A stretch of DNA of 64,000 bases from Pseudooceanicola spongiae (GTDB lineage Bacteria > Pseudomonadota > Alphaproteobacteria > Rhodobacterales > Rhodobacteraceae): the NCBI RefSeq assembly GCF_014899185.1, contig NZ_CP045201.1, positions 2,278,501-2,342,500 on the forward strand, read 5' to 3'. A program made the translations under genes and the position numbers. Shown here piece by piece: positions 33,802-45,758 of this stretch. Under the pieces are notes generated by a model that searched no databases, was not told the DNA's origin, and saw only the letters and a program-made list of their open reading frames with translations. The first letter of the stretch is position 1. Every line of letters begins with the position of its first letter.

Positions 33802-36800
33802 TTAGACGCCCGCGGGCCGCCTGAGGTCAAGGGTCATCGGGAATTCCCCATGGGTGACCTCGGCCGGCGGCATGTAGAGACCCGGCGTATGGCCGTGCGG
33901 TTCGAACCGCGACAGGCGACGGGCCTCGGCTTCGTTCGCGTTGACCGGGAAGGTGTCGTAGTTGCGCCCGCCCGGGTGCGCGACGTGATAGACGCAGCCG
34001 CCCAGCGCCCGGCCGGTCCAGGTGTCGAAGATGTCGATGGTGAGCGGCGCGTTGACCGGCACGACGGGGTGCATGGCGCTGGCGGCCTGCCAGGCCTTGA
34101 AGCGGATGCCCCCCACGACGACGCCGTTGGTTTCGGTTTTGGTCAGCGGCACGCGGCGGCCATTGCAGGTGACGATATAGCGGCTGGTGTCGCCCGTCGT
34201 CAGCTTGACCTGCATCCGCTCGGTCGAGCTGTCGGTGAAGCGCACGGTGCCGCCGATGGCCCCGGTTTCGCCAAGGACGTGCCAGGGCTCCAGCGCCTGA
34301 CGCAGTTCCAGGTGGACGCCGTCATATTCAACCTCGCCACAGAAGGGGAAGCGGAATTCGGACTGGGCCTCGAACCACTCGGGGCGGAAATCAAAGCCGT
34401 GGCGGCGCAGGTCGGCCAGCACGTCGAGGAAATCTGTCCAGACGAAATGCGGCAGCATGAAGCGGTCATGCAGCGTGGTGCCCCAGCGGGTGAAATCGCC
34501 CTGCAACGGCTGGTTCCAGTAGCGCACCAGCAGGGCGCGGATCAGCAGTTGCTGCGCGAGGGACATGCGCGGGTCTGGCGGCATCTCGAAGCCACGGAAC
34601 TCGACAAGGCCGAGGCGGCCGGTGGGACCATCGGGCGAGAACATCTTGTCGATGCAGATCTCGGCCCGGTGGGTGTTGCCGGTGACATCGGTCAGCAGGT
34701 TGCGCAGCAGGCGGTCGGTCAGCCATGGCAGCGGCTGGGTGCCCTGCCCCGGCGCCGGGATCTGGGCCAGCGCGATCTCAAGCTCATAGAGGTTGTCGGC
34801 GCGGCCCTCGTCGACGCGCGGCGCCTGGCTGGTCGGGCCGATGAACATGCCGGAGAACAGGTAGGACATCGCCGGGTGGCGCTGCCAGTGCAGCACGAGG
34901 GAGCGCATCAGGTCCGGGCGGCGCAGGAAGGGCGAGTCGTTGGTGGTGGCACCACCGACGACGACGTGGTTGCCGCCCCCGGTGCCGACGTGCTTGCCGT
35001 CGATCATGAACTTGTCCGCCCCAAGGCGGCACTGGCGGGCCTCGTCATAGACGCCAGCGGTGATCTGCTTGCACTCTTCCCAGTTGGCGGCGGGGTGGAC
35101 GTTGACCTCGATCACGCCGGGATCGGGGGCGACGCGGATCACGTTGAGGCGCGGATCGCTGGGGGGCGAATACCCCTCGATATGCACCGGCAGGCCGAGC
35201 TTTTCGGCGGCGTCTTCGGCCACGGCGAGCAGTTCGAGGTAATCCTCGATCGCCTCGACCGGGGGCATGAAGACGCAGAGACGACCATCGCGGGGCTCAA
35301 CAGCGATGGCGGTGCGCACGACGCCGCCGACGCCGGTGGTGTCCTGCTCAACCCGGTCCTGCGTGTCGCCATCGGCGCGGAAGCTGGCGCGGGAGTTTTC
35401 GCGCATCTCGGCCTCGGCCTGACTGCCCGAGGCATCGCCCTTGCCGCCTGCGCGACGCTGGAAGTCGGGCAGGTCGCCGCGTTGCACGGTCGGATCGGCG
35501 TCGTTGATGTAGGGATAGCTGGAGGGCGGCACATACGGCAGCGCCTCAAGCGGCAGGCGATAGCCGACGGGGCTGTCACCGGGCACGAGGAACAGATGAC
35601 CGCGCCGGGGCTTCCACATCTCGGACCGCCAGCGATGGCCTGCGGCCTTGCTCTGCCAGCGCTGCACGGGAAGGACGTAGCCGGAGGGTTTGGTGAGGCC
35701 GCGCCCAAAGACACGGGCGAGGCGATAGCGCTCCTCCGGGTCTTTCAGCTTGGAGTTTTCGGGCGTCACGTTGTCGGGCAGGTTGCCTTCCTTGAGGATC
35801 CATTCGGCGGGATCTTCATAGGCGGGGACGGTAAAGTCAGGCTCCACCCCCAGCGAGGTGGCGATTTCGCGCAGCAGTTTGCCAGCGTCGCGTTCGGTCG
35901 CGCCGGTCTCGCTGACCTCCTTGGCGATCAGGTCGGGGTTGCGCCAGATCGGCTTGCCGTCCTTGCGCCAGTAGAGCGAGAAGGTCCAACGCGGCAGCGT
36001 CTCGCCCGGGTACCACTTGCCCTGCCCGTAGTGCAGGAAGCCACCGGGGGCGAAACGGTCGCGCAGACGCCGGATCAGCTCGTCCGCGAGGCCGCGCTTC
36101 ATCGGGCCGACGGCGCCGGTGTTCCACTCGGAGCTTTCAAAATCGTCGATGGAGACGAAGGTCGGCTCGCCCCCCATGGTCAGGCGCATGTCGGCGGCGG
36201 CGAGGGCCTGGTCTACCTTGCCACCCAAAGCGTCGAGGGCATCCCAGGATTCTTCGGAGAACGGCTTGGTGATGCGGGGGTGTTCGGCGACACGGGTCAC
36301 GTCCATCTCGAAGCCGAAGTCGACCTCGGCATAGGAGGCGACACCCGAGATCGGGGCGGCGTTGCGATAATGCGGCGTGGCGGCGAGGGGAATGTGGCTC
36401 TCCCCCGCGAGCAGGCCCGAGGTCGGGTCGAGGCCGATCCAGCCGGCACCGGGCAGGAACACCTCGCACCAGGCGTGCAGGTCGGTGAAGTCGTGATCGG
36501 TCCCGGCGGGGCCGTCGATGGCGACAAGATCAGGCTTGAGCTGGATCAGGTAGCCCGAGACGAAACGCGCGGCAAAGCCGAGGTTGCGCAGGGTCTGCAC
36601 CAGCAGCCATGTCGTGTCGCGGCAGGAGCCTGTGCCGGTGGTGAAGGTTTCCTCGGGCGTCTGCACGCCCGGCTCCATCCGGATGACATAGCCGACCTCG
36701 TTGGCGAGGCGCGCGTTCAGGCCGACGACCATCTCGACGGTGCGCTGCTGGCTCTTGTCGATGGTGTTCAGGAAGGATTGCAGGTGCGGCCCGATGGGTT

Positions 36801-37161
36801 CGGGCGTCATGTAGATCGACAGATCGTCGCGGATGTCGTCGGGATAGGTGAAGGGCCAGACCTCGGCCTCCTCCTCGACGAAAAAGTCGAAGGGGTTGTA
36901 GACGGTCATGTCGGCGACAAGGTCGACCTCGATCTTGAATTCATGCACCGGCTCGGGGAAGACATAGCGCGCCAGCCAGTTGCCATAGGCGTCCTGCTGG
37001 TAGTTCACGAAATGCTTTTCCGGCAGGATCTTGAGCGAATGCGAGATCACATGCGTGCGCGAATGCGGCGCGGGGCGCAGCCGGATGATCTGCGGCCCCA
37101 GCGTAACGGGACGGTCGTATTTGTAATGCGTGACGTGGTGGATGGCCGCTTTGATCGACAT
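33802..37161 (-). CDS. DUF2126 large transglutaminase-like protein
   Basis: 1119 aa, the usual size for this family. Residues 1-100 are the transglutaminase N-terminal domain, then a catalytic core with Cys180 ([11 protein letters not shown]), His229 (DLHAWCEVF) and Asp245 (GLDPTSGLL). From about 290 onward is the DUF2126 region with [14 protein letters not shown] and [14 protein letters not shown], of unknown function. It is the first gene of the operon with the ATP-grasp/alpha-E gene and the second transglutaminase. Established knowledge stops at domain names; a role in making or trimming a peptide modification is an inference from conserved gene neighbourhoods. Confidence 0.85.
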   Translation of the reverse strand: MSIKAAIHHVTHYKYDRPVTLGPQIIRLRPAPHSRTHVISHSLKILPEKHFVNYQQDAYGNWLARYVFPEPVHEFKIEVDLVADMTVYNPFDFFVEEEAEVWPFTYPDDIRDDLSIYMTPEPIGPHLQSFLNTIDKSQQRTVEMVVGLNARLANEVGYVIRMEPGVQTPEETFTTGTGSCRDTTWLLVQTLRNLGFAARFVSGYLIQLKPDLVAIDGPAGTDHDFTDLHAWCEVFLPGAGWIGLDPTSGLLAGESHIPLAATPHYRNAAPISGVASYAEVDFGFEMDVTRVAEHPRITKPFSEESWDALDALGGKVDQALAAADMRLTMGGEPTFVSIDDFESSEWNTGAVGPMKRGLADELIRRLRDRFAPGGFLHYGQGKWYPGETLPRWTFSLYWRKDGKPIWRNPDLIAKEVSETGATERDAGKLLREIATSLGVEPDFTVPAYEDPAEWILKEGNLPDNVTPENSKLKDPEERYRLARVFGRGLTKPSGYVLPVQRWQSKAAGHRWRSEMWKPRRGHLFLVPGDSPVGYRLPLEALPYVPPSSYPYINDADPTVQRGDLPDFQRRAGGKGDASGSQAEAEMRENSRASFRADGDTQDRVEQDTTGVGGVVRTAIAVEPRDGRLCVFMPPVEAIEDYLELLAVAEDAAEKLGLPVHIEGYSPPSDPRLNVIRVAPDPGVIEVNVHPAANWEECKQITAGVYDEARQCRLGADKFMIDGKHVGTGGGNHVVVGGATTNDSPFLRRPDLMRSLVLHWQRHPAMSYLFSGMFIGPTSQAPRVDEGRADNLYELEIALAQIPAPGQGTQPLPWLTDRLLRNLLTDVTGNTHRAEICIDKMFSPDGPTGRLGLVEFRGFEMPPDPRMSLAQQLLIRALLVRYWNQPLQGDFTRWGTTLHDRFMLPHFVWTDFLDVLADLRRHGFDFRPEWFEAQSEFRFPFCGEVEYDGVHLELRQALEPWHVLGETGAIGGTVRFTDSSTERMQVKLTTGDTSRYIVTCNGRRVPLTKTETNGVVVGGIRFKAWQAASAMHPVVPVNAPLTIDIFDTWTGRALGGCVYHVAHPGGRNYDTFPVNANEAEARRLSRFEPHGHTPGLYMPPAEVTHGEFPMTLDLRRPAGV

Positions 37162-37405
37162 GTACTCGCCTGCTTTTTATTGCCTGCGATTAACCTTCCA
37201 CGTTTACCCACCGCTTACAAATGATTGTGCGACCGAAGCGAGAATGGGCGGACAATGTGCCCGCTGGGGTGGCAGTGCCTGTGGCCGTGCCTGCGGGCGG
37301 ATTGCGCGGTGTCTTGCGGGTTGGCGCGGTTGGCCCTTGGCGGGGCGGCGGGGGCTGGATATGTAAGCGATCCAATACCCGCCCAACAGTTCGGAGACCC
37401 TGCCC
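37162..37405. other. Divergent intergenic region between DUF2126 gene and tex
   Basis: 244 bases that must hold both promoters. It contains a G-rich, low-complexity part (about 37255-37360). No operator-like palindrome or RNA gene was noticed. Confidence 0.4.
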
Positions 37406-39742
37406 GTGGACACCCCCAGCGCGACCGCATCCAGAATTGCCCGCCTTATCGCCACCGAAATCGCCGCCCGGCCCGAACAGGTCATCGCCGCAGTGACCCT
37501 GCTGGACGAGGGCGCAACGGTGCCCTTCGTCGCGCGCTACCGCAAGGAGGTCACCGGCGGGCTGGACGACACGCAGCTGCGCAACCTCGCGGACCGTCTG
37601 GGCTATCTGCGCGAGCTGGAGGACCGGCGCGCGGCGATCGTGAAGAGCATCCAGTCCCAGGACAAGATGACCGATGCGCTGGCCGGGTCGATTGCCAAGG
37701 CCGAGACCAAGGCGCAGCTGGAAGACATCTATCTGCCCTACAAGCCCAAGCGCCGCACCAAAGCAATGATCGCGCGCGAAAACGGGCTGGAGCCGCTGGC
37801 CGAGGCGATTCTGGCGGACCGCTCGCGCGATCCCGAGGCGCTGGCGGCGGGCTATCTGAGCGAGGCCGTGGCCGATCAGAAGGCGGCGCTGGACGGCGCG
37901 CGTGACATTCTGACGGAACGGCTGGCCGAGGACGCGGAGCTGGTGGGGTCCTTGCGGACCTACATGCAGCGCGAGGCGGTGCTCAGCGCCAAGCTGGTCA
38001 AGGGCAAGGAGCAGGAGGGCGCGAAGTTCTCCGACTATTTTGATCACCGAGAGCAGTGGTCCAAGGTGCCGGGACACCGGGCGCTGGCAATGCTGCGCGC
38101 CGCCAACGAAGGCATCGTGACGGTCGAGATCGCCCCGGACGAGGATCAGGCGGATCGCCCGGTCGATATGGTGGCGGCGAAACTGCAGGCGCGCGGCTCC
38201 GGCCCCGGCGACGTCTGGCTGCGCAAGGTCGCGGGCTGGACGTGGCGGGTCAAGCTGAGCCTGTCGATGACGCTGGATCTGCTGAGCGACATGCGCACCC
38301 GTGCCCATGAGGACGCGATTTCGGTTTTTGCGCGCAACCTCAAGGACTTGCTGCTGGCCGCCCCGGCGGGGTCTCAGGCGACTTTGGGCCTCGATCCCGG
38401 TATTCGGACCGGCGTGAAATGCGCTGTCATCGATGCCACGGGCAAGGTGCTGGGGACCGACACGATCTATCCGTTCCAGCCCAAGAACGACGTTCGCGGC
38501 GCGCAGCATGCCCTCCTGTCGATGATCACGAAACACGGGATCGAGCTGATCGCCATCGGCAATGGCACCGCCAGCCGCGAGACGGAAAAGCTGGTCGCCG
38601 ATACGCTGAAGATGCTGCCCGAGACGGTGAAGAAACCGACCAAGGTGATCGTCAGCGAGGCCGGGGCTTCGGTCTATTCCGCCTCGGAACTGGCGGCGAA
38701 GGAATTCCCCGATCTGGATGTGAGCTTGCGTGGGGCCGTGTCGATTGCGCGGCGGCTGCAGGACCCGCTGGCGGAGCTGGTGAAGATCGAGCCGAAAAGC
38801 ATCGGCGTCGGCCAGTATCAGCACGACGTCGACCAGCATCGCCTCGGCAAGTCGCTGGAGGCGGTGGTCGAGGATGCGGTGAACGCGGTCGGGGTCGATC
38901 TGAACACCGCGTCGGCGCCGCTGCTGACGCATGTCTCGGGCCTCAGCGCCGGGCTGGCCGAGAGTATCGTCATGCACCGCGAGAGCAACGGCGCGTTCAA
39001 ATCGCGCAAGCAGCTGAAGGATGTGCCCCGCCTCGGGCCGCGCGCGTTTGAACAATGCGCCGGGTTCCTGCGGATCGCGGGCGGAGAGGAGCCGCTCGAT
39101 GCCTCCTCGGTCCACCCCGAAGCCTACGGCGTGGCACGCAAGATCGTGAAGGCCTGCGGGCGTGATCTGCGCGCGATCATGGGCGACAAGGCTGTGCTGA
39201 CCTCGGTCCGGGCGGAGGATTTCGTCGATGACAAATTCGGCCTGCCGACGGTGCGCGATATTCTGAGCGAGCTGGAGAAGCCCGGCCGCGACCCCCGCCC
39301 CAGCTTCAAGACCGCCAGCTTTGCCGACGGCATCGACCAGATCACCGACCTGCGTGCAGGCATGGTGCTGGAGGGGACGGTGACCAACGTCGCGGCCTTT
39401 GGTGCGTTTGTCGATATCGGGGTGCATCAGGATGGCTTGGTGCATGTCAGCCAGCTGGCCGACCGCTTCGTCAAGGACCCGCATGAGGTGGTGAAGGCGG
39501 GCGATGTCGTCAAGGTGACGGTGACCGAGGTCGATGTGCCACGCAAGCGCATCGGGCTGAGCATGCGCAAGGACGGCGGCGCTTCGGCCAAGGAAGACCG
39601 AGCGGCGCGGGACGATGCGCCAAGGGGCCAGCCCAAGGGCCGCGCGCCGAAAGCCGGGTCGCACAGCGCCGGGCCTGCCCCGAAACGTGACGCGCCGGGC
39701 GGGTTTGGCGCAGCTCTGCTGGACGCGATGAAGAAGAAGTAA
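37406..39742 (+). CDS. tex: Tex, RNA-binding transcription accessory protein
   Basis: 778 aa from a GTG start with GGAG about 9 bases upstream. It has the Tex N-terminal domain, a YqgF/RuvC-like nuclease fold ([20 protein letters not shown] at about 330), the helix-hairpin-helix part ([20 protein letters not shown]) and a C-terminal S1 RNA-binding domain ([19 protein letters not shown], about 653-725). A basic, low-complexity tail follows. Tex is a conserved factor affecting transcription and RNA handling, the bacterial relative of Spt6. It is monocistronic and convergent with the TetR gene, with one base between stops. Confidence 0.92.
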   Translation: MDTPSATASRIARLIATEIAARPEQVIAAVTLLDEGATVPFVARYRKEVTGGLDDTQLRNLADRLGYLRELEDRRAAIVKSIQSQDKMTDALAGSIAKAETKAQLEDIYLPYKPKRRTKAMIARENGLEPLAEAILADRSRDPEALAAGYLSEAVADQKAALDGARDILTERLAEDAELVGSLRTYMQREAVLSAKLVKGKEQEGAKFSDYFDHREQWSKVPGHRALAMLRAANEGIVTVEIAPDEDQADRPVDMVAAKLQARGSGPGDVWLRKVAGWTWRVKLSLSMTLDLLSDMRTRAHEDAISVFARNLKDLLLAAPAGSQATLGLDPGIRTGVKCAVIDATGKVLGTDTIYPFQPKNDVRGAQHALLSMITKHGIELIAIGNGTASRETEKLVADTLKMLPETVKKPTKVIVSEAGASVYSASELAAKEFPDLDVSLRGAVSIARRLQDPLAELVKIEPKSIGVGQYQHDVDQHRLGKSLEAVVEDAVNAVGVDLNTASAPLLTHVSGLSAGLAESIVMHRESNGAFKSRKQLKDVPRLGPRAFEQCAGFLRIAGGEEPLDASSVHPEAYGVARKIVKACGRDLRAIMGDKAVLTSVRAEDFVDDKFGLPTVRDILSELEKPGRDPRPSFKTASFADGIDQITDLRAGMVLEGTVTNVAAFGAFVDIGVHQDGLVHVSQLADRFVKDPHEVVKAGDVVKVTVTEVDVPRKRIGLSMRKDGGASAKEDRAARDDAPRGQPKGRAPKAGSHSAGPAPKRDAPGGFGAALLDAMKKK

Positions 39743-39743
39743 G

Positions 39744-40979
39744 CTAGTCGAAGAAGCCGTAGGCGAGCGGTCCGGCGTAGTCCCGGATCGCCGCCGCGCG
39801 CGAGGGCCAGCGGCTGACGCGCGGCGCCATGTCGGCGGCCGAGTTGACCATGCCCATCAGGCATTGCGCCGCGATGGTCGGATCAACGGCGCGGACCGAG
39901 CCCTCGGCAATCCCGTCACTGATCATCCCGGCAAACCGGCGCGCCAGCCGGTCCGAGCGGCGCGTCACATGCGGGCGGATGTCGGGCGGCAGAGCCAGCA
40001 TGGCGGTGTCGCGCAGCAGCGGCAGATGGCCGGCGAACTGGACCTCCAACAGGCTGGCGAGCGCACTGGTCAGGCGGTGCCACTGGTCGCCTTGCAGCGC
40101 AATCGCGCGGTGCTGGGTGGCGGTGACGCGCGAATAGCTGCGATCAAAACAGGCGGTGACGAGGTCATCCTTGCCCGAGAGGTGGTGATAAAAGCTGCCC
40201 TTGGAGACCTGCAGCTGCGCCACGATACGCTCCACCGAGGCCCCGCGATAACCGCGTTCGTTGATCAGCCGGGTGGCGATGCGCAGATAGGTGTCGGCGC
40301 TGATCGCCACCGGCTCCGGCCCCTCGGGATCGACGGGAAAGACCTCGGGCGTCCAGGGCGCGCCGGGGCGAGCGAAACCATGGCTCAGCAGGTCGCGCAG
40401 GCGCGCCTCGACCCGGGGGAAGTCGGCCTCGGCATAGAGCTCCAACCAGCTGCGCGACCAGTGCAGCATGTCGCAGAACAGCTGGGCGCGGGCGATGTTG
40501 CGGGCCTTCTGATCAGGGTCCGCGGCGGGGCCAAAGCGCGTCGCGACCTGCGCAACAAGGCGGAAGTAGGCCGCGATCAGGCGCGTGCGGTCGGGTTCAT
40601 CCAGCGCGCGCATGTCTGACAGGATGGTCAGGGGCGCGGCCTCGCCCCGGCGGATCGCGGCGCAATAGGCGCTGTTGCGCGCCAGAGCAGCGCCAAGATA
40701 GGCGCGCGGATCGGCCTTGGGGGCGGCCTCGGGCGACAGGATCGCGGCGAAACGAGCCAGCGCATCCTCCATCGCGGCGCTGGCCAGCAGCTCCTTGCGC
40801 TTGAAGTAATAGGTGATCGAGGTGGTGTTCAGCCCGACCATCTGCGCCACGCCGACAAGCGTCAGCCCCTTGAGGCCGCGCCGCGCGATCTGGGCGGCGG
40901 CGGCCGTCACGATCTCGTCCCGCTTGCGCAGGAAACGGTCGCTGTTGTCGGGGGTGGGTGCAAGGAATGTGTCGTCCAT
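39744..40979 (-). CDS. Tandem TetR-family regulator with two DNA-binding domains
   Basis: 411 aa, about twice the usual TetR length. The first helix-turn-helix is at about 20-66 (GLKGLTLVGVAQMVGLNTTSITYYFKRKELL in outline) and a second at about 229-275 (GYRGASVERIVAQLQVSKGSFYHHLSGKDDL in outline). Each is followed by a helical ligand-domain-sized segment of about 150-160 residues. The two halves are diverged, so this is an old fusion or duplication rather than a recent one. Whole-length open frame, no sign of frameshift. Targets are unknown; the dienelactone-hydrolase-like gene that lies upstream on the same strand is a candidate. Confidence 0.82.
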   Translation of the reverse strand: MDDTFLAPTPDNSDRFLRKRDEIVTAAAAQIARRGLKGLTLVGVAQMVGLNTTSITYYFKRKELLASAAMEDALARFAAILSPEAAPKADPRAYLGAALARNSAYCAAIRRGEAAPLTILSDMRALDEPDRTRLIAAYFRLVAQVATRFGPAADPDQKARNIARAQLFCDMLHWSRSWLELYAEADFPRVEARLRDLLSHGFARPGAPWTPEVFPVDPEGPEPVAISADTYLRIATRLINERGYRGASVERIVAQLQVSKGSFYHHLSGKDDLVTACFDRSYSRVTATQHRAIALQGDQWHRLTSALASLLEVQFAGHLPLLRDTAMLALPPDIRPHVTRRSDRLARRFAGMISDGIAEGSVRAVDPTIAAQCLMGMVNSAADMAPRVSRWPSRAAAIRDYAGPLAYGFFD

Positions 40980-41039
40980 GCACCTGAATAGCAGGCCGGG
41001 GCGGGCCGTGTCATCCGGAACTGCGGACCGCCCTGCCGC

Positions 41040-41927
41040 TCAGCTCAGATGGGTGCGGAACCAGTCGATGCTGCGATCCCAGGCCAGGGTCGCTGCGGCT
41101 TCGTCATAGCGGGGGGTCGAATCGTTGTGAAAGCCGTGGTTCACGTCTGGATAGATATAGGCCTCGTAGGGGGTGTCATTGGCGTTGAGCGCGGCCTCAT
41201 ACTCCGGCCAGCCCGCATTCACACGCTCGTCCAGACCGGCGTAGTGGATCAGCAGCGGGGCGTTGATGCGCGCCACGTCGGCGGCGGCGGGCTGGCGGCC
41301 GTAAAACGGCACCGCCGCGCCGAGGTCCGGGAAAGCGACCGCAGCGGCATTGGCAACGCCGCCGCCATAGCAAAAGCCGGTGATGCCGGTCTTGCCGGTG
41401 GTCGCGGGGTGATCGGTCAGATAGTCCACCGCCGCGAAGAAATCGTTCATCAGCTTTTCCGGGTCGACCGTCTTTTGCAGGTCGCGCCCGTCGTCGTCAT
41501 TGCCGGGATAACCGCCGACCGAGGTCAGCCCATCGGGGGCAAGGGCGATGAAGCCGGCCTTGGCGACGCGGCGGGCGACATCCTCGATATAGGGATTGAG
41601 GCCACGATTTTCGTGCACGACGACGACGGCAGGCAGCGGGCCAGTCGCGTTCGAGGGGGCGACGTAATAGCCGCGCACCTCGCCGTGGCCATCGGGAGAG
41701 GGATAGGTGATGTAGTCCGCCGTGATATCGGGATCGGTGAAGGAGACCTGTTGCGCCAGAGCGTAGTCGGGCTTCATCGCGGTCAGCACGGCCATCGCGG
41801 TCATGCCGCCGATGGCATAGGTACCGGCCCGTTCCAGAAACTGGCGCTTGGTGATCTTGCCGTGAGCGTAGAAATCATAAAGCTCCAGCAATTGCGGGCT
41901 GAAGTCCTTGGCGGTCAGTCGGGTCAT
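41040..41927 (-). CDS. Dienelactone hydrolase family protein (YghX-like, exported)
   Basis: 295 aa from the ATG at 41927; a GTG at 41942 is in frame. It has an unusual N-terminal segment (LLELYDFYAHGKITKRQFLERAG, then GGMTAMAVLTA) that resembles a Tat-type or anchor region preceding the hydrolase domain. The catalytic elements are VVVVHENRGLNPYIEDVARR, nucleophile elbow TGFCYGGGVA (cysteine, as in dienelactone hydrolases), the acid in GLDERVN and VNHGFHND. True dienelactone hydrolases open lactone rings in chloroaromatic breakdown, but this exported subgroup has no settled substrate. Confidence 0.8.
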   Translation of the reverse strand: MTRLTAKDFSPQLLELYDFYAHGKITKRQFLERAGTYAIGGMTAMAVLTAMKPDYALAQQVSFTDPDITADYITYPSPDGHGEVRGYYVAPSNATGPLPAVVVVHENRGLNPYIEDVARRVAKAGFIALAPDGLTSVGGYPGNDDDGRDLQKTVDPEKLMNDFFAAVDYLTDHPATTGKTGITGFCYGGGVANAAAVAFPDLGAAVPFYGRQPAAADVARINAPLLIHYAGLDERVNAGWPEYEAALNANDTPYEAYIYPDVNHGFHNDSTPRYDEAAATLAWDRSIDWFRTHLS

Positions 41928-42037
41928 GGCTCGGGCCCTCACATATCATAGATGATGCAGGGAGTGTGGCCCGAGGAAGGCAATCCGCAAACAGTGCAAA
42001 TGCCTGATCGCCATTTCGTGATCAGGCATTGCGGGTG

Positions 42038-42493
42038 TCAGCCACCCTCATGCGCGCTGCCGGGTTGGCGCAGACGCTGGGCGGGACCGCGGTAGGCGGC
42101 TGTGCGGTATTGAGGCCGGGCGGCGCGCGGCGCGGTGCCGATACGCGCCAGAAGCCGACGCGGGCGATAGACGATAATCAGGCCGACCAGCAGGGCCAGC
42201 AGCGGCGTCGCCGTCAGGTGCACCAGCAGCGACATCAGCATGCCCGCTCCGACGCTATAGGTCAGAGCCGCCAGAGACAGCCCGCCAAGCCCGCCCAGTA
42301 CGGCAATCACGAAGCCAAGCCCGCTGCCACCCTGCCCGTGCGACGAAGTATGTCCCGGGGTGAAAAGCGATGCATTTTCAGTCGCGTAGGGGTAGGACGG
42401 ATCGCCGTCCTGGCCATACAGGTGCGAGTCCTGCGCGTCATCTATGGGATAGGGGCGCCCATGACCGCCCTTCTTGATATCATACTCGTACAT
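42038..42493 (-). CDS. Small membrane protein of unknown function
   Basis: 151 aa from the ATG at 42493, with AGGAG seven bases upstream. It has a polar, Tyr- and Gly-rich N-terminal half (residues 1-60: YEYDIKKGGHGRPYPIDD), two or three hydrophobic helices (about 62-112) and a basic Arg-rich tail. I do not recognise the family. It stands alone between the hydrolase and the RND operon; a cell-envelope role is only a guess. Confidence 0.6.
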   Translation of the reverse strand: MYEYDIKKGGHGRPYPIDDAQDSHLYGQDGDPSYPYATENASLFTPGHTSSHGQGGSGLGFVIAVLGGLGGLSLAALTYSVGAGMLMSLLVHLTATPLLALLVGLIIVYRPRRLLARIGTAPRAARPQYRTAAYRGPAQRLRQPGSAHEGG

Positions 42494-42656
42494 TTTCACT
42501 CTCCTGCGCTCTCCCTGAGGATGCCAGCAAAAGTGTTAATGGGTGGTAACGACTCGGCGGATTGGTCGCGTTGTTTATGAAAAATTAGATTTTCTTACCA
42601 GAGCAAGCCTTGGGTCCCCGTCTTGCGCCCGGTCGGCGCTAGGCGGGGGGGGTGTT

Positions 42657-45600
42657 TCAGGCGTGGTCGGGTGCCTGCGGGAACAGACCCGCGACGCGTT
42701 TGCCGAAGCTGTCGACATAGGTCAGAATAACCGGCACCACGACCAACGTCAGCAGCGAGGACGAGATCAGCCCCCCGATCACCGCATGGGCCATCGGCGC
42801 GTTCTGCCCCGATCCGCCGTGGATGTTCAGCGCCAGTGGCATCATGCCGAAGATCATCGCCAGCGTCGTCATGACGATGGGGCGAAAGCGGGTCGCCCCG
42901 GCCTCGATCAGCGCATCGAACAGGTGCATTCCCTCGGCCGTGCGATGGTTGGCGTTGTCGACCAGCAGGATGGCGTTTTTCACGACCAGCCCCATCAGCA
43001 TGATGAACCCGATGGCCGAGAACATGTTCAGCGTCGAGCCGCCGACCAGCAGGCCCAGCATCACGCCGACCAGCGCCAGCGGCAGCGACGACATGATCGC
43101 CAGCGGCTGCAGGAAGCTGCCGAACTGCGACGCCAGCACGAGGTAGATGAAGACCAGCGCCAGCAACAGCGCAGTGCCGGCGGTGGCACTGGTTTCGGCG
43201 ATATCCTCGGCATCACCACCCATGGAGGCGCGGTAACCGGGCGGCACGGCGAGGGCGTCGACCTTGGCCTGCACGGCCGCCGTAACCTCGCCCACCTTCT
43301 TGCCGTCGAGGTTGGCGGTGACCTGGACCGAGCGCTGGCGGTCTTCGCGCGTAATCTCGCCAGGGCTTTGGGATTGCACGATATTGGCCACCTGATCGAG
43401 GCGGATCACGCCGTCGCCACTGGCGTTGGCGGCAATCGGCAGGGCACCCAGAAGGCTGACGTCGTCGCGGTAGTCCTTGGGCAGGCGGACCATGACATCG
43501 ATGCTTTCGCCCTGCGGGTCGGTCCAGTCGGACACGGTCTTGCCGCCGAGCATCGGGTTCAGCGCATTGCCGACCTGTTGCAGGCTGATGCCAAGGTCGG
43601 AAGCCGCATCGCGGTCGATCTCGATCCCCAGCGTCGGCTGCGGATCATCCAGAGAGGTGCCGATATCGACGAGGCCGTCGACATCGTGCAGGCTGGCCGC
43701 CAGATCATTCGCCAGGCGCTCCAGCACGTCGAGGTTGTCGCCGAAGATCTTGACCTGCACCGGCGCCGAGATGCCGCCCAGCCCCGGATCGGCGGCGACG
43801 TTGTACTTGGCACCGGGGACGGTTTTCAGGGCATCGCGCACCGGGCCGGTCATCTGCTCGGGCGTGCGTGTGCGCTGCTGCGGCGGCACCATCTGGGCGT
43901 AGAGCGTGGCGACGTTGGAGGCCGAGGACGTGCCGGAATTGACGGTCGCATAGGTGCCGGTGAACTCGGGGAACTGGCGCAGCACGCGGTCCACCTGGGT
44001 GATCTTTTCCGCCGTGCGGTCGAGGGTGGAGCCGACGGGCGTCGTCAGCTCGACCTGCATTTCGGAGTTGTCGGCGGGGGGCACGAACTCGGTGCCGACG
44101 ATGGGGAAGGTCATGATGCCAGCGACGAAAGCCGCCAGCGCCACCAGAAGCGTCGCCTTGCGCCAGCGCAGAGAGATCCGCAGCAGCGCGACATAGCCGC
44201 GCGAGATCCACTCGAAAAACCGGTCAAACTGGGCGACGGCGCGTCCGATGGGGCCGCGCTTGACGCCCGGCATGGCCGAGGGGTCGTACCAGACCGACGA
44301 CAGCATCGGGTCGAGCGTGAAGGACACGAAGAGCGAGATCAGCACCGCCACCGAGACCGTGATGCCGAATTGCAGGAAGAAGCGGCCGATGATGCCGTCC
44401 ATGAAGGCCACCGGCAGGAAGACGGCGCAGATCGACAGGGTGGTCGCCAGCACGGCGAGGCCGATTTCGTTGGTGCCCTCAAGGGCGGCGTCACGGTGGC
44501 TCTTGCCCATGTGGAGGTGGCGCATGATGTTTTCGCGCACCACGATGGCATCGTCGATCAGCAGACCGACCGAGAGCGACAGCGCCATCATTGTCATCAT
44601 GTTCAGCGTGAAGCCGAGGAAATAGATCGCCCCCATGGTGCCGATCACCGAAATCGGCAGGGTCAGCCCGGTGATCACGGTCGAGCGCCAGGAGTTCAGG
44701 AACAGGAAGACGATGGCGGTGGCCAGCAGCGCGCCCTCGACCAGCATCGACTGGACGGATTTGAAACTCTCTTCGACCGGCTTGGCATTGTCGCGCAGCA
44801 CCTCAAGCTTGACGCCGTTGAACTGGGCCTCGCCGCGCATCTTCTCCAGCTCCTTGCGCACGCCCTCGGCGACGCCGACGGTGTTGGAGCCCTGGGTCTT
44901 GACGATATCGACCGCAAGCGCGCGCTGACCGTTCAGCATGGCGAGCGAATTTGCATCCGCGAGGTGCGTGCCCACGGTGGCAATGTCGCCAAGGCGCACC
45001 GGCTGGCCACCGCGCCGGGCGATGATGATGTCGTCGAAATCGCGCAGGCCGATGATGCGCCCCTCGACCTGCACCGATTGTTCGCTGGCGCCGCTGGTCA
45101 CACTGCCCGCGGGCAGGTCGAGGTTGTCCGCAGACAGCGCCGCCGTCACCTCGGCCACGCCGATGCCGAGCGCGGCCTGACGGTCCGGGTCGATCAGGAT
45201 CTGCACTTCGTTGGGCAGGCCGCCGACGACCGAGGCGCGCCCGACGCCGCTGATATTGGCCAGCCGGGTCGAAATCACGTCCTCGGTCAGCCGGGTCAGC
45301 GGCCCGACCGAGAGCGTGTCGGAGGAGACGCCGATGGAGAGCACGGGCAGTTCGTTGGGATCAAAGCGCAGGATCTGGGGATCGTCGGCGGCATCGGGAA
45401 AGGCGGCCGCGATCTGCTGCACCTTCTCGCGCACCTCCTGCGAGGCGGTGGCGCTGTCGATCTCAAGCTGGAACTGCAGCACGACGATGGCAGAGCCGGT
45501 CTGGGCGGTGCTGGAAACGGTGTCGAGGCCGCTGAGGGTCGAGACGGCCTCCTCGATCGGCTTGATGATGTCGTTTTCCACGGCCTCGGGGGTGGCCCCG

Positions 45601-45755
45601 GAATAGGTCGTGACCACGGCGACAATGGGAAAATCAACGTCGGGCAGCTGCTCGACGGGCAGACGGGAATAGGCGAAGAGGCCGATCACCAGCATCGCGA
45701 CCATGACCATGGTGGCAAAGACTGGCTGGTTGACCGAGATGCGGGTCAGGAACAT
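42657..45755 (-). CDS. RND multidrug efflux pump, inner-membrane subunit (AcrB/HAE1 family)
   Basis: 1032 aa, the full length for AcrB-like pumps. Helix-4 proton-relay aspartates are present in [12 protein letters not shown]. The N-terminal [22 protein letters not shown] and the C-terminal [18 protein letters not shown] and [16 protein letters not shown] are family hallmarks. It exports drugs, dyes or metabolites out of the inner membrane or periplasm using the proton gradient with the adaptor encoded 3 bases upstream. No outer-membrane TolC-type gene is in the window, so that part must come from elsewhere. Confidence 0.93.
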   Translation of the reverse strand: MFLTRISVNQPVFATMVMVAMLVIGLFAYSRLPVEQLPDVDFPIVAVVTTYSGATPEAVENDIIKPIEEAVSTLSGLDTVSSTAQTGSAIVVLQFQLEIDSATASQEVREKVQQIAAAFPDAADDPQILRFDPNELPVLSIGVSSDTLSVGPLTRLTEDVISTRLANISGVGRASVVGGLPNEVQILIDPDRQAALGIGVAEVTAALSADNLDLPAGSVTSGASEQSVQVEGRIIGLRDFDDIIIARRGGQPVRLGDIATVGTHLADANSLAMLNGQRALAVDIVKTQGSNTVGVAEGVRKELEKMRGEAQFNGVKLEVLRDNAKPVEESFKSVQSMLVEGALLATAIVFLFLNSWRSTVITGLTLPISVIGTMGAIYFLGFTLNMMTMMALSLSVGLLIDDAIVVRENIMRHLHMGKSHRDAALEGTNEIGLAVLATTLSICAVFLPVAFMDGIIGRFFLQFGITVSVAVLISLFVSFTLDPMLSSVWYDPSAMPGVKRGPIGRAVAQFDRFFEWISRGYVALLRISLRWRKATLLVALAAFVAGIMTFPIVGTEFVPPADNSEMQVELTTPVGSTLDRTAEKITQVDRVLRQFPEFTGTYATVNSGTSSASNVATLYAQMVPPQQRTRTPEQMTGPVRDALKTVPGAKYNVAADPGLGGISAPVQVKIFGDNLDVLERLANDLAASLHDVDGLVDIGTSLDDPQPTLGIEIDRDAASDLGISLQQVGNALNPMLGGKTVSDWTDPQGESIDVMVRLPKDYRDDVSLLGALPIAANASGDGVIRLDQVANIVQSQSPGEITREDRQRSVQVTANLDGKKVGEVTAAVQAKVDALAVPPGYRASMGGDAEDIAETSATAGTALLLALVFIYLVLASQFGSFLQPLAIMSSLPLALVGVMLGLLVGGSTLNMFSAIGFIMLMGLVVKNAILLVDNANHRTAEGMHLFDALIEAGATRFRPIVMTTLAMIFGMMPLALNIHGGSGQNAPMAHAVIGGLISSSLLTLVVVPVILTYVDSFGKRVAGLFPQAPDHA

Positions 45756-45758
45756 GGC

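Noticed and set aside
33544..37224. A 1,226-codon open frame on the plus strand
   Set aside because: Antisense of the DUF2126 gene, which has recognisable catalytic motifs on the minus strand. No ribosome-binding site and no protein-like sequence.
37190..39664. An 824-codon open frame on the minus strand
   Set aside because: Antisense of tex, whose S1 and YqgF motifs are clear on the plus strand.
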